From assembly GCA_029204225.1 (NCBI GenBank), contig CM055099.1, positions 69,179,349 to 69,243,348 of the forward strand: 64,000 nt of DNA. The letters are read 5' to 3'. The notes below the pieces were generated by a model. The model did not search any database and was not told where the DNA came from. It worked only from the letters and a program-made list of their open reading frames with translations. The stretch is from Diphasiastrum complanatum (taxonomy: Eukaryota > Streptophyta > Lycopodiopsida > Lycopodiales > Lycopodiaceae). How positions within the stretch are numbered: position 1 is the stretch's first letter; each line of letters opens with the position of its first letter. Position numbers and translations under genes: made by a program. Below, piece by piece: positions 1-11,347 of the stretch.

Positions 1-2
1 TT

Positions 3-389
3 GAGAAATATGCAATAGATGGACATAGTTCCTCAGAGAAAAATTATTCGGCAATAGAAAGGGAAGCACTTGGAATGATTTTTATTGTAAAAAAAATTCG
101 GCATTATTTGCTGGGATATGCTTTTATATTTGATGTTGATCATTATGCTTTGAAGTATCTATTTAATAAACCTGATTTATTTGGCCGAATTGCTCGCTGG
201 GTTTTATTGCTACAAGAGTTCACTTATCAGGTTGAGCTTTGTCAAGGAAAATATCATACTAATTTTGATTATCTTTCACGATTTAGCACGGGAAAGATTA
301 AAGAACTGTTAAAAAGTTACCTTCAGTGCTCTGGGCATATAGAAACACGAAGAAAATCACAACGAAACAGAAAGGTTGCTGGCTATTGA
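3..389 (+). pseudogene. Ty3/gypsy RNase H domain fragment
   Basis: Reading from the left edge, the frame gives a typical Ty3/gypsy RNase H C-terminal half: YSAIEREALGM, then VDHYALKYLFN, then GRIARWVLLLQEF and a DYLSR end. In an intact element this domain removes the RNA strand after reverse transcription. No reverse transcriptase is seen because the window begins inside the element, and no integrase follows: the frame degenerates after about residue 100 and stops at 389. It is a truncated remnant. The orientation is opposite to the LTR at 765-1356, so the two probably belong to different insertions. Confidence 0.8.
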
Positions 390-513
390 AGAACTATTTG
401 AATCTCGAAACAATTCAAAGAATGTTACAGAAAAAATCCAGGAATATGTGATTATCACATGGATTTGGAAATACATAGGTGGTTGCCACAAGGATGGGCC
501 TGATAGGCCACCT

Positions 514-535
514 CCCCCCCCCCCCCCCCCCCCCC
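514..535. repeat. poly-C tract
   Basis: An uninterrupted run of about 22 C residues. It is followed by an AT-rich palindrome at about 537-553 and a hairpin-forming inverted repeat at about 607-632 (GCGAAA paired with TTTCGC). No gene is seen in 390-750. Confidence 0.8.
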
Positions 536-749
536 TTCGAAAAAATTTTTCGATGGGCCTGCAAGCTGCAGTAGACCCGCGCGAGCAACCGCATATTTTT
601 TTTTTTTGCGAAAACTCGAATCTAGAGTTTCGCAAAAAAAATAATAATAATTAAAAACGACGATTTAATAAGAAAAACAAGATTCCAAAGTTCTTAAAAA
701 AATACCATTCGCGGAGATGGATCGATCAGACCTGTACACGGATTAAGGT

Positions 750-762
750 GGCTCTAATACCA
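750..762 (-). other. LTR retrotransposon primer-binding site (tRNA-iMet type)
   Basis: The reverse strand reads TGGTATTAGAGCC, one base from the plant initiator-Met primer site TGGTATCAGAGCC. It lies two bases inside the LTR end at 765, so the internal region of this element would extend leftward. Only a leader-like sequence remains there. Confidence 0.75.
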
Positions 763-764
763 AC

Positions 765-1356
765 TGTTACACACTCAAAACCCTAAACTGCCAGGTGCCG
801 GTCATCAACACTCACAATCCACTCCGTCGTCACAGATCCATCCTCCGTGCTCTGGCCCGTGACTTGTAACAAGCAAGATCCGACCTCCAACCCTGACAAC
901 GTCCCATGCTGTTAGAGATCCAACTCCCTTGGGTCCCAAACCCAAACTTGAGATTTGGATGATGACTGGGTCTGTAGACTTGACCGGTGACTCGTGAACC
1001 TGCATCATTGCCACGTGTCATGATCTAGGTGCGCGCATGGCTTGGAGTCTCTCTCCATGGAGATATACAAGGGGAGGAGGACTCATTTGCCATCCATTCT
1101 ATCTACCTAAGAGGAGGTGGATGGAGAGCGTGTGCACGGCTAGAATGAGTGCTAGCTTGAGGCAGGAGATGGCTGAGAGCCTACGCAATGGTATGGGACA
1201 TTTCTAGGATGGAGGTCGGACGTTGGTTGATACGGTCATAGGCCAAGGCACGGAGGGTGGACCCAGATTAGGTCCTATGGCGGGGTGGAACGTGAATTGT
1301 TTGGTCTCTTGTGTTTAACCGGCACCTGAAGGTTTGTAGTAAGTAGAGTTATAACA
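765..1356 (-). repeat. LTR of a retrotransposon (reverse strand)
   Basis: On the reverse strand this 592-bp segment starts TGTTATAACTC and ends GAGTGTGTAACA, so it has TG...CA termini with an inverted GAGT/ACTC-type repeat and is followed directly by a primer-binding site. Its first ~100 bp reappear, in the opposite orientation, at 21745-21850 inside LINE copy A, which independently supports it being a mobile repeat. The rest of the element is missing to the left. Confidence 0.7.
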
Positions 1357-3806
1357 CATGCCACTGCCATGGCCTTCAACCATCTCCTACCTCGGGCTAG
1401 CACTCCTAGATATGCACAAGCGCCCGCCATCCACCTTCTCCTAGTTTACAATTTCTCTATTATATCATTTTCCTTTTCCGAATTATCATACAAATTGTCC
1501 ACCTGCAACTTAGTAGGTAAATAAAGTTGCTAGATTACTACACTATGTTCTTCAATATTGTCTATACACTTTGTAACCATTCAATATCCTTCACACCTAA
1601 TGGAATAAGCAACAAAATGAAAAAGTCAATCACACTCCAATTTGTCCACACACCTTCCCACTCTGACATCCGTCCCTACTTAGGTGAGCTAGGTGAGTTT
1701 AGAAGTTGGTTGTTCTTCAACAATTTGGACAAGCTAATAGCTATAGGTCCTCGCTCAACATGCAAAGTTGTGTCATCAACAATTTTCAATAGCATTCTTC
1801 CAACTCTTCAATTGTTTTCAAAACCATGTGAGCCCACTGGGAGCTTTCCATAATTCCCATCTTCACCTTCAACAAGTTTTCCTTTCTGGTTGTGCCCTTT
1901 CTGTTTCCGCGTGGTTCTTCCTTTTTGACAAGGTGAATAAAGACACGTTATAATTAAAGAACAAGGTAAGTTTGAACATTTATTTCACCATATTTTTACT
2001 ATATGTAATATTGCGTTAAGGATGCACCATCCCTTTCTTTTGAGAGAAGCAACTTACTTTACAAAGATTGACAAGAAGTATGCTTCTACAAAAACTTGAG
2101 GGTGGTAAGGGGGCAACAACATACCTCACCATGGTTCGAGCATCGCCAACTGTGGCTAATCCAAAGCAAAATTATCGAAACACTATGAAGCAAATACTCG
2201 GGCATATTAAAGGAATTTTATGATTTGGAACCTATCATGGTAAACAAGAAGATTTTGGACTTCAAAAATATGCATATGCATATTGCTCTAGAGATGCACA
2301 AGATTGAAGATGTACTACAAGTTTTGTTTAATTTTGGAATAGGTTATATATCCCCAAAAAGCAACCTACTATAGGCTATCTTCCATCAAAGTAGAGGACT
2401 ACAAGAGCATCATGGGAGGCAATTTGCGTTAGGGCGAGATTGGGACTACTACCAAAGTTGTAATACAAAATATGATGCTTCCTCTTGAAATTGTCTTTTA
2501 TATGTGGATAAAGTTGTGACATTTTTTTGCAAGATGGTATTAAAAAGTGACCTTCCTACACGCAAACCATCTTTCTACTTCATGTAGAAGATCACTTGAT
2601 AGAGATTGGCCAATAGGCTTCAGATCTCCCTTGAACAATCGTGGAATATAATGTTGAAGACTAGATTGGTCTGGTGTGCATCGTGTCTCCCTTACCACCA
2701 ACTTATGTTTTGTCACTTCTTACACATTGTGTATCAACCATTTTATAGTCAGGGCACGTATCAAACCTTTCCTACTATACACCTTGCCTACTCTCATGCA
2801 CAAACAATGATAACATAGAGATAATTGCTCCAATCACTGATTTTCACAAGTTATTATCACACAAAACCTAGCAAAAATTGCTTCTTTCAGGCTCATTGTC
2901 ATGAATTCGGGTTGTTGCCCATTGGATCTATGAAGAATGTACCATTCAATAATTGACCTTATATGAGCCTTTTTTTAAAAAATAATTCCTTCTAGATCTT
3001 AATATATACTCGATCACTAATTTTGAAGTTAGCGTGTTTGAGATGTTCAGATTAAGCATTTACTTTATTTGGGAGCCAATGATAATGACTTACACCTTAT
3101 TATGAATATTGCAATGTCTTTTTCCTTTCTTACCTCACCAATAGCCTTCTTTGTTGCAGGACTACACATGTGAAGAGCAAGGTCCACAACAATACTAGTG
3201 ATGGCCAAGACATACTTCAAATGGGGTCATTACGTAATTGAGTGGATTGCCCTCTAATTAGCATGTCCAAACCAAGGAAGATCAACATCCCAATATTTTC
3301 AAATGCCTCTACTAAAGAGCACGATTATTTGAATGGATTCTATGTTGGTAACTCATGCTTGTCCATCTGTTTGTGATTACATGTCGTAGGAGATTGTAAG
3401 TCAGCACTCATAAGCTTTCATACATAGATATCCAAAAAATTCTTGGAAATTTTAAATCCCTATGTGAAACAGTGAATATCACAACCCAGAACACATCGAC
3501 ATGATGGCCTATTCTTCACAACAAGCAATAATGACAGTTAATTTTAAAATGTGTTCAAATACACGTATGCTTTTTGGACCAAATAAAACTCTCGACAAAA
3601 TGTCCCGTACTTTTACAAAATCTTGTGCACGTTGCTCAAAGGAGATATCGCATGTTGTTTAGTGATGAATTGGCATAAAATGACACAAGCCTCGCTGATT
3701 TTACACAAGATGCTCATTTAAACCTTGAAGTTGCACTCTTCTTGAATTCATTGGTGGTATTTTATAAGCACAATAAGTTCAATTTCAGAGTTTGGCCACA
3801 TGTGAA
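1357..3806. other. unassigned AT-rich DNA
   Basis: I see no recognisable coding region, structured repeat or RNA gene here. The ORFs are short (under 110 codons) and show no family motif. Confidence 0.5.
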
Positions 3807-3814
3807 TGATATTC

Positions 3815-3872
3815 CATAGATGCAGCAAATCGCGATTCGCGATTCGCGAATCGTTGCACAGAATCGTGCTGT
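3815..3872 (+). repeat. hAT left terminal inverted repeat
   Basis: CATAGATGCA at the tip, then repeated GCGATTCGC/GCGAATCG motifs that are themselves palindromic. It pairs with the right terminus at about 12098-12156. The preceding TGATATTC is the left copy of the target duplication. Confidence 0.75.
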
Positions 3873-5091
3873 AGAATCGTCCAAAGAAAAAATAACGTCT
3901 TAATTGATTTCAAGCCTCCTCGCAGACAGAACCGCGCCAGCAGTGGAGGCAGCAAATTTTTTTTCTGAGAGTTGTGGGCGTCCGATCTTTGCAAGTGAAT
4001 AGTTGGCAAACATCTACTCGGCGATACGGAGGTGGTGTGCACGGTGTTGGGCAGGTCTAAGCTTCGTGGAGAGAGAAACGACCTTCGATATTTGGTAAGT
4101 GTAGGCTTGATTTTTTGCAAGTGTTGACATTGAGTTGTAGGCAACCAAATCGAGCGTAGTTTGGCACTAGACCACCTTTCTTCATGCTCACGGTGATTCC
4201 TACGGCGTCAGTTTTAGCCGTTATGGCATGCCTAGCAAGATTTGAAGACCACATTCCAAATGCCTGTGTATTTTTGCCTTTTTCACAAAATGACTTGTTG
4301 GAAACCGATTGAGGTGATGTCTGAGCCTAGAATGCATTTCCACATGCATGCACAGACTCCTATGACCTCCGTTCCGCCCGTATCACAAATTTCAATTTTC
4401 ATGCCCTGATTCCATTCTTTTTAGGGTTTAGGCATGGACCATCGTGCAAATATCTGCTAGGGGCGCGGTTTAGGCCCACACTGCACTCCTTTACGCCTGC
4501 ACGGATTACCACACTAACGTCAGTCGTCTGTTATCCCTCATACTGAAATTATTCTATCCCACGTCCTAATCTCATGTTCTTTTTTGGCACTTGATATGAT
4601 GTGTGAATTGGAATCATTCTGATGTATGCTATGGTGTTTTGAGCTCTATTTGAGCTCGGTAATGTTGTTCAATGCAATGTTATTTTTTTCTACTAAACGT
4701 TTGTTTGATTATTTGTTGTTTGTAGGTTTGGGGTCGTGTTGATACAATGCTAGTGCGGGACCGAGGCCTTTGGGTCGAGGTTGAGCTTACCGATGGAGAT
4801 GTGGCCACACACCATGGCTCAGGCACCCGTAGATAGAGATGCTTGCATTGCGGTGGTCACTTCATGGGATCACTCACCAGGGTTAGGGCTCACTAATTGT
4901 GGGTCAGAGGGCCAGATGGGCGGACATTGGGCATATTTGATTGCCCTAGGATTTCTGATAAGGATCTGCAGAGGTTGTCTACCATGTACTAGCCTGGTAC
5001 TACATCGCAGGTTCTAGACAAGGACAGGTAGCAGGAGCAGCCACAAGCAGGCATGCAGGAGGGCTCACAGGCAGGGCAGACAGGGCCTACC

Positions 5092-5315
5092 ATGGGTATT
5101 GGGCCTAGTACATCACGACCAGAGCATGGTACAGCTGCAGGGCATAGTACATCACGGGCTGGGCATGGTACAGGTGTAGTGCCTAGTACATCACGGGCAG
5201 AGCATGGTACAGGTGCATGGCCCAGTACATCACGGGCAGAGCATGGTACAGATGCAGGGCCTAGTACATCACGGGCAGAGCATGGTTCAGGTGCAGGGCC
5301 TAGTACAGCACCTTC
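5092..5315 (+). repeat. 36-bp tandem coding repeat in the transposase linker
   Basis: About six imperfect copies of a 36-bp unit encode the 12-residue repeat PSTSRAEHGTGA. It lies in an open frame (5053-5526) upstream of the recognisable hAT catalytic region, so it looks like a low-complexity linker between the N-terminal region and the DUF659-like domain. Units differ by point changes, so expansion is not purely recent. Confidence 0.7.
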
Positions 5316-5526
5316 AGTTCCATCCGTAGCAGCAGCACGACCATTAGATGAGCATGTTGGTTCAGCGGCAGCGGGTGCTTCTCGTCCCTCCTCCTCGACA
5401 GCAGATGCACCACATGCCTCGGCAGATGTTGCCAGAGAGAGTGACACACCCACAGATCAACCATTTGTTGGGCATGCTAGACCACGAGCACCATATATAC
5501 AGCAGAGAGGGATTAGGCCCAGGTAG

Positions 5527-7332
5527 CAAACCCTTGATCGATGCGGATGGCAGAGAGAGCAGCAGGCCCGTTGCACTCAACTGTCTGGCCAGTTCTTTTA
5601 CAAGTGCGACATTCCTTTTGCTGTTGCTGACACTTGGGTGTTCAGGGAGTTCTATGCACAGATGGTGACCGTGGATGCTACATGGACACCTCCCAGACGA
5701 GAGGCACTACGAGGCAGGTTGCTTCGTCAGGAGGAGGAGACCATCACGCGGGAGCTGAGTTTCATTTGCTCAGCTTGGCAGGAGTAAGTACATTGTCTTT
5801 ATTATCTCTTTGCATGTGTTTAGGATTTACTGGTGGTGCAATTTTTGCATGTAGCTAATGGGTGTTTTGCGGCGAGTATCGATGCACGATATTGAGTGAT
5901 GGATGGGCTGACATTCGTCGACGATCCGTCATCAATGTCTTGTTTTCTTGCCCACTTGGCAAATATTCCTATGTGGCGTGGATGCCACTCGAGGTGGTGA
6001 CGCCATCACAGCCGATTTCATATGGGAGGTCATTAGAGATGTTATTGTTGACATCGGAGTTGAGCATGTGGTTTAGGTTGTCACCGCACCCTCGGTCTCA
6101 TTTATGAGTTCATGGACCGCATCGGCGAGGGGATTCTGACGTCATCCTTGGATGACTCTTCAGTGTCTAGTTTGTTGTTTCTCACTCAAGTCTGATGCGT
6201 TTATTTTATGCTATGGTTTAGTGATAGTTGTAATTTGTCTGTTGCAAGAGGGCGAGATCTCACGTATCTGGGAGGCCAGACGAGACTACTTCCACCGACC
6301 CATCCACGATGTAGCCCACATGTTGCACCCCTTGTGGTGCTCTACCCGAGAGAGGGATGCTGCACCGGGGATGGGTGGAGTACATGGAGCGCGTATGGCC
6401 CAGACCAGGTACGTATGAGAAATCGGTTGGTAGCAATGTTACTGCAGTATTGTACTCTTTGATAGTGTGTGAATTCGAGGGGTCTTACATGTGCCATGTT
6501 TTTTCTTCTGCCAACAGCCAACTGCTCGCATTTGAGCGCTTCCAATTTCCTTTCGATGGAGAGCAGAGTCGACGGAGGGAGGACCAACCGAGGCCCATTA
6601 CATGGTGGTGCATCCACGGGCGCAACACAAGTGACCTGAGGCGATTGGTTGAAAGAGTCCTTGCACAAGATTGTTCAGCAGGAGCTTGCGAGTGGAGTTG
6701 GAGCACCTGGGCCTTGTATCACACGCAAAAGAGGAACAAGTTATCCATCGAGTCGTGCAGGCGGTTGGTGTTTGTGAACACCAATGGCCGTATGCTGAGG
6801 TGCACACGAGGAGAGGGTCAGATGCTCGAGGTGAGTCACATCATCACCCCTTTTTTCTTGCTATGCTTGGATAGATTAATTTGCTTTCAAAATATGCAGT
6901 GAGTTGCACAATACCTGCCTGACAACAATGTATTGTTTTTTGTTGCAGGTGAACCCTGACACTTGCTTGGTGGATTCGATAGTTGTTGCTCCTTGAGCAC
7001 GACCCACGCAGGAGGAGATGGATGATGAGATCCATAGAGAGTTCTACAGACAGGCACAGGCTGACGCACGGGCTTTACGGCGGCAGAGGAGGACAAAGAG
7101 GCAGAGGGAGAGGGCTGAGGAGGGAGATGATGAGGGCTCGGAGGGTGGAGAAATGCTCGGGGCAGACTATGTAGAGGAGGAGGAGTGGATTGAGGGGGAT
7201 ACAAAGGAGGACGAGGAGATGGGGACGGAGGCACAAGGGGATGACCTGGCTGATCTGCTGGTGGACCCTGATGTGGAGACAAAGGAGGAGCCAGCCATTC
7301 CTGCATGTAGGCCTAGGGGGAGACCTAGAGGT

Positions 7333-7374
<42 letters not shown>

Positions 7375-7760
7375 CTGAGTACTCTTTTTGTAGATAGGAG
7401 TGGAGCATCACAGGCAGCCGTCGGCCAAGCATCATCACAGTGGGTAGGGCCATCCTAGGATGTAGGGTCACAGCCACCTGACACACAAGCACGACGGAGT
7501 AGACACAAGATTGGGGGCAGCCATATGGGGGCCAGAGGAGGGGAGAGAGGCAGAGGCAAAGGCAGAGGCATAGGCAGAGGTAGAGACAGAGGGGGGGGGG
7601 GGGGGGGGGCTTCCAGAGCCACAACACGCAGCAGAGAGCCAGAGCACGCAGCAGAGCCAGGGCCACACCACGGCATATGGTTCCCTCCAGTTCCAATTCA
7701 TTTGTGGACCCTTGGGACCTGCAGTCAGACACAGATTCGGATGATTTATCCTACCATGAC
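5527..7760 (+). pseudogene. hAT transposase with DUF659-like and C-terminal dimerisation regions, broken or intron-split
   Basis: Three blocks match plant hAT transposases in order. 5530-5790 encodes FFYKCDIPFAVADTWVF and RREALRGRLLRQEEETI, ending near a GTAAGT donor. 5880-6090 encodes CTILSDGWADIRRRSVINVL, the DUF659-like catalytic region, followed by a frameshift. 6250-6830 contains PIHDVAHMLHPLWC and SAGACEWSWSTWALYHTQKR, the dimerisation region. A further exon-like block (6949-7760) is acidic then Arg/Gly-rich. GT/AG signals between blocks (for example GTGAGT near 6833 and a CAG near 6948) suggest real introns, but the internal frameshift and a missing mid-section suggest decay. The enzyme would bind the terminal repeats and move the element. 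It is probably inactive. Confidence 0.65.
7329..7374. repeat. poly-T/poly-G tract in the transposase tail
   Basis: About ten T residues followed by about 35 G residues interrupt the open frame that encodes the acidic C-terminal tail. A second G run of about 19 lies at 7590-7608. Such runs are error-prone in assemblies, so the exact length and frame are doubtful. Confidence 0.75.
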
Positions 7761-7832
7761 TCTGATGAGCCTTAGTTGTATAATTTTCATTACGTTCATG
7801 GAACATTATTGTACTCCTTTTTGGTGCCATGT

Positions 7833-8175
7833 AGTTATGGACTTGGCTCATTACATTCGCCATGTCCATTCTTTTATTGTTATTGGCCTAAGGGCCCTTT
7901 TTATTCATATATTGGCCTTGGGCCCTATTTGGTTATATTTTTAGGACTTGGTCACATTAATTTGGAGTGGGGGTCCTCCTATTGGAAGGGTGCACTATTT
8001 TACCTCCAAATCTCTTTTCCACCCTTTTTTCAATCTTCCATTTGATTCAGGGAGAGGGTATAAGTAGGGCATCATTGTATTCCTTTATTCACTTTATGAT
8101 GATTGCTCTTCTTTAGCCTCCTTAAGCATTCTCTTCCTACTTTCTAGCATAGCTAGTGAATCTTAGATTGTGACT
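7833..8175 (+). repeat. 5' LTR
   Basis: Starts AGTTATGGACTTGG and ends TTGTGACT. A TATAA-like promoter motif lies near 8058-8063 (GGGTATAAGTAGGG). It aligns over its whole length with the 3' LTR at 11348-11687 with scattered substitutions, which indicates an old insertion. Confidence 0.85.
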
Positions 8176-8187
8176 TGGTATCAGAGC
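8176..8187 (+). other. primer-binding site
   Basis: TGGTATCAGAGC, complementary to the 3' end of plant initiator tRNA-Met, sits directly against the LTR end. This fixes the LTR boundary and its unusual CT terminus. Confidence 0.85.
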
Positions 8188-8194
8188 ACTTTCC

Positions 8195-8890
8195 TGCAAA
8201 TTGGTGGAGGCTGTCCAGCGCACTACCACCCATCACTTTCATCGATTTTTCTCCGTCAACCTTCTTGCAGATTGGTGGAGGCTGTCCAGCGCCCTACCAC
8301 CCACTTTTATCAATTTTTCTCCGTCATTTTTGCAGATTGGTGGTGGCTTACTGCCCATCACTTTCGACGATTTCTTTATCATTTTTTGCAGTTTCGGTGG
8401 AGGTTGTCCAACGCCCTGCTAACCCATCACTTTCGTCGATTTTTTCGGCAGATTTTCATTGGTTTTGCAGATTTGGTAGCTATTGCCCAGCGCCCTACTA
8501 CCCCATCATTTTTGACACTTTTCGTCACCGATTTGTTGTCCATTTTTTATATTGATTGGAGGCTGTCCAGCGCCCTACTACCGTCTCATTTTCAGTAGTA
8601 ACCCATCATTTTCGTCGATTTTTTCATTTGTTTTTGCAGATTTGGTAGCTATTGCCCGACGCCCTACTACCTCATCATTTTCGACACTTTTCGTCACCGA
8701 TTTGCTGTCCATTTTTTATATTGATTGGAGGCTGTCCAGCGTCCTACTACCGTCTCATTTTCAGCGGTTCTTTTCATCGACTTGCTGTCCGTTTCGGCTA
8801 TTGATTCGAGGCTGTTTGGCGCCTTACTTTAGCACCTTTTTTCAACCTATTCTTCGACATATTGTGGATCTTGGTAGTTGCAGCCCAGTG
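8195..8890 (+). repeat. repeat-rich gypsy leader
   Basis: The segment GGAGGCTGTCCAGCGCCCTA recurs, with variants, about eight times. A longer direct repeat of roughly 134 bp occurs at 8463-8596 and 8631-8765. The frames across it are open but carry no domain, so I read it as untranslated leader. Confidence 0.7.
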
Positions 8891-9243
8891 TCCTATTTTA
8901 TCTTCAGCTTTTACCTCTCTTTGTTGGCACTACCGAGTGAACGACGGATCAGCACCCACCCAGGTATTGCTTGCGCCCTTTTTGCACCTACTTGTTGTCT
9001 TTTCTGCTCACATGCTGCTCTTTTCCAGCCCCCTATTCCTGTTCATATTTGTTGCCTCACACCCTCCTCTTTCCATTTTTCCATTTTGTTAGAATCCTTC
9101 TACTTTCTCAGCCCCCTATTTTCTAATTATTATCCATCTTGATTGGCTGTTTCTGTGCCATTTTTAGTGATTTTGGAAGTTAGACTAAGTTGGGGTGACG
9201 ACAAACGTCCTCTCCCTCAGGTTTTGTCTCTTCCTTAGTCTCT

Positions 9244-10476
9244 ATGGCGACTTCTTCATCAGAAAATCCACCGCAGAGCTCTTTAGATGATCGTTTTACA
9301 CATATTGATGCCCGCATGGAACATCTTGAGAGTCGTATTGATCGTGTTCTTTCTAGCCTTGAGACTATCCTACCACGAGGGGATACCATCCCCCCAGACA
9401 TTCTTCATCGTCTTGGTAAATCACCTTTATTTCCTATTTTGAGTACGCCTGCTCTTGCTTCATCTTCAGGAGGTGCTTTTGGTAGTATGTTTGGTCTCCC
9501 TTCATATAGTGCTAGTCCTTATGGGTCTCCTTTCGGGTCTTTTGTACCACCACCTGGATTTCTCTCCACACCATCAAGATTTCCTTCTCCTACTTTTTCA
9601 GGTAATCTTGAGCCCCATTTTGCTCGTGATTTTCGTGATCGCATCCAGCTTACTACTTATTCTGGTTCGTCTGATGGGAAGATCTTGGAAAATTGGTTCT
9701 CTAGATTAGAGACCTATTTTCTTATATATCCCAAGACTGAAACCCAGAAAGTGCAGTTGGCCGCATTACATTTAGACGGTAGAGCTCAGACTTGGTGGCG
9801 TGTTTATCGCTCTGAGCCTACTCGTGAGAGGTTACATATATGGCCTACTTTTCGTCATGATCTTCGTATGGCTATGATTGACCCACAATGGTTGGTTCGC
9901 CAACGTGATCTGTTTCGTAGCCTGCGCCATACTAGTGATTTGACTGCTTATATTGATCAGTTTATTGAGCTTTCCTACCTTTTTACTGATCTTCATCTTA
10001 CAGAGCTTATTTCACGTTTTATTGCGGGTCTTAGAGACTCCTTACGATATGATGTCTCATCTTTTCGGCCTCTTACTCTCTTAGATGCTATCTCCTTGGC
10101 TACTACCTTGCAGCATAAGTATCCCGAGTTATCCACTTCTTCTCCTACTTTGGCTTCTTTTACTACCGTTCCTCCTGGTTCTCCTACCGCTGTTTTTTAC
10201 CATGAGGCTCTTACTCCTGATGATTCTGATGTTTATATCCAGATTCTTGATACTCCTAAACCACATTCTGTTGATGAGCCGGCTGACCCGCTTCCTGATG
10301 ATCCTGCTTCCGCCGCTTGCCATGCACAGTTTTGTTATACTACTTGGGCTGGTGGGCGTCCTGCAGTTACATTTCCACCAGGATTCATGCTACACCTATT
10401 TCTACTACACAGTCTCTCAGTGTCGAGGTTGCTCGTTCCCATTCTTTTTCCAATTCTCAGATGTTTCCGGGCTTGA
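9244..10476 (+). CDS. Ty3/gypsy Gag
   Basis: A 410-codon ORF starting MATSSSENPPQSSLDDRF. An N-terminal coiled-coil-like segment (HIDARMEHLESRIDRVL) is followed by a Ser/Pro/Gly-rich linker. Then comes the retrotransposon gag domain at about residues 150-310, including NWFSRLETYFLIYPKTE and LDGRAQTWW. Gag forms the virus-like particle that packages element RNA. No zinc knuckle is visible before the frame breaks near residue 380. Gag is the longest intact frame of the element, in keeping with a gag-bearing but pol-less copy. Confidence 0.8.
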   Translation: MATSSSENPPQSSLDDRFTHIDARMEHLESRIDRVLSSLETILPRGDTIPPDILHRLGKSPLFPILSTPALASSSGGAFGSMFGLPSYSASPYGSPFGSFVPPPGFLSTPSRFPSPTFSGNLEPHFARDFRDRIQLTTYSGSSDGKILENWFSRLETYFLIYPKTETQKVQLAALHLDGRAQTWWRVYRSEPTRERLHIWPTFRHDLRMAMIDPQWLVRQRDLFRSLRHTSDLTAYIDQFIELSYLFTDLHLTELISRFIAGLRDSLRYDVSSFRPLTLLDAISLATTLQHKYPELSTSSPTLASFTTVPPGSPTAVFYHEALTPDDSDVYIQILDTPKPHSVDEPADPLPDDPASAACHAQFCYTTWAGGRPAVTFPPGFMLHLFLLHSLSVSRLLVPILFPILRCFRA

Positions 10477-10479
10477 ACT

Positions 10480-10850
10480 ATAGCATTGGTGACTTCTCTG
10501 AACAGGCAGATTTCTATATTATTCCTCTGGAGTGCTATGCCATTATTTTTGGTGCAGATTGGTTTTCGTCACTTGGGGAGAGTGACTATCAGTTGGTTAC
10601 CAGGAAGCAGTTTATGCGTAGCCTGCCAAAGGCTCATGATGCAGCTCTTCTTTCCATTCAGAGTACATTAGTTGCTGCTTCACTTTCACCGTCCGTGGGT
10701 CCTCTTACTCAGGTTGATGCTGCTCCAGATTTACAAGTTGTTGCTACCTGCCTTGCGCCTATATGCCTTGATTCACAGATATCATATTCGGTGGTCATTT
10801 CTGGTTTCATTGATATTGAGGCCGTATACCTCATATTGCTTGGTTACTGA
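10480..10850 (+). pseudogene. gypsy protease-region remnant
   Basis: The shifted frame has QADFYIIPLECYAIIFGADW, resembling the end of the gypsy protease (ILGMDWL), followed by VTRKQFMRSLPKAHDAAL. The latter is shared with the pol-bearing copy at about 24885-24940, where it precedes the reverse transcriptase. Here the sequence breaks off before that domain. Confidence 0.55.
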
Positions 10851-10879
10851 TGACGCGGCCGAGATGCTCCCTTCGTCGC

Positions 10880-11110
10880 CATGATGTTGATCCTGAGTTG
10901 TTCCCTTTCTTACCAGCTGCCATTCACCAAGTTCGCCTTCACCATAGTCGACGCTGTCGATAGATTCAGTTTTTGATCCAGTGGGATGGTCGTCCTATTG
11001 AGGCCGCCACATGGAAACCTATTGATGTGTTTTATCATACACCATTATTGCAGATCAGGCTCGAGCCCTCACGGCCTTAGTTCTTTCTCCTACTACAGAT
11101 ATCATTGAAA
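10880..11110 (+). pseudogene. gypsy chromodomain-like tail remnant
   Basis: Encodes FPFLPAAIHQVRLHHSR, an in-frame stop, then IQFLIQWDGRPIEAATW and IDVFYHT. This is the chromodomain-like integrase tail also present at 27645-27800. Such tails steer integration to chromatin. The jump from protease region to this tail marks an internal deletion of reverse transcriptase, RNase H and integrase core. Confidence 0.65.
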
Positions 11111-11347
11111 ATGTTCCCTCTACTTCATGATTCGGCTAGCTATGACTATTCTTTATTGTAGTATTTGCTTAGTACTTGCTTTACACAGTTATGATACTTT
11201 TGGGATATTTGTTGTAACAACTTATGTCCCCTCCATCAATATTTCCATTAGTTTGTGATTTTTCAATATTTAGCATGCTTACATTATTATTTTAGATAGT
11301 AATTATGCTTGCTAGCTGGTGGAGGGCTTTGTTTTTCTGCAAGGGAG

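Noticed and set aside
805-1021. Two overlapping minus-strand ORFs of 63-69 codons
   Set aside because: They lie wholly inside the LTR at 765-1356 and show no family motif.
3828-3870. GCGATTCGC palindromes as a CRISPR-like or protein-binding array
   Set aside because: They are the subterminal repeats of the hAT terminus, with matching copies at the right end.
7329-7374. Poly-G run as a functional G-quadruplex
   Set aside because: Possible, but the run is in an error-prone homopolymer inside a decaying transposase; no second conserved copy supports a function.
8170-9142. Phe/Ser-rich ORFs of up to 196 codons in the gypsy leader
   Set aside because: They translate the degenerate leader repeat in all three frames, with no domain and no shared start.
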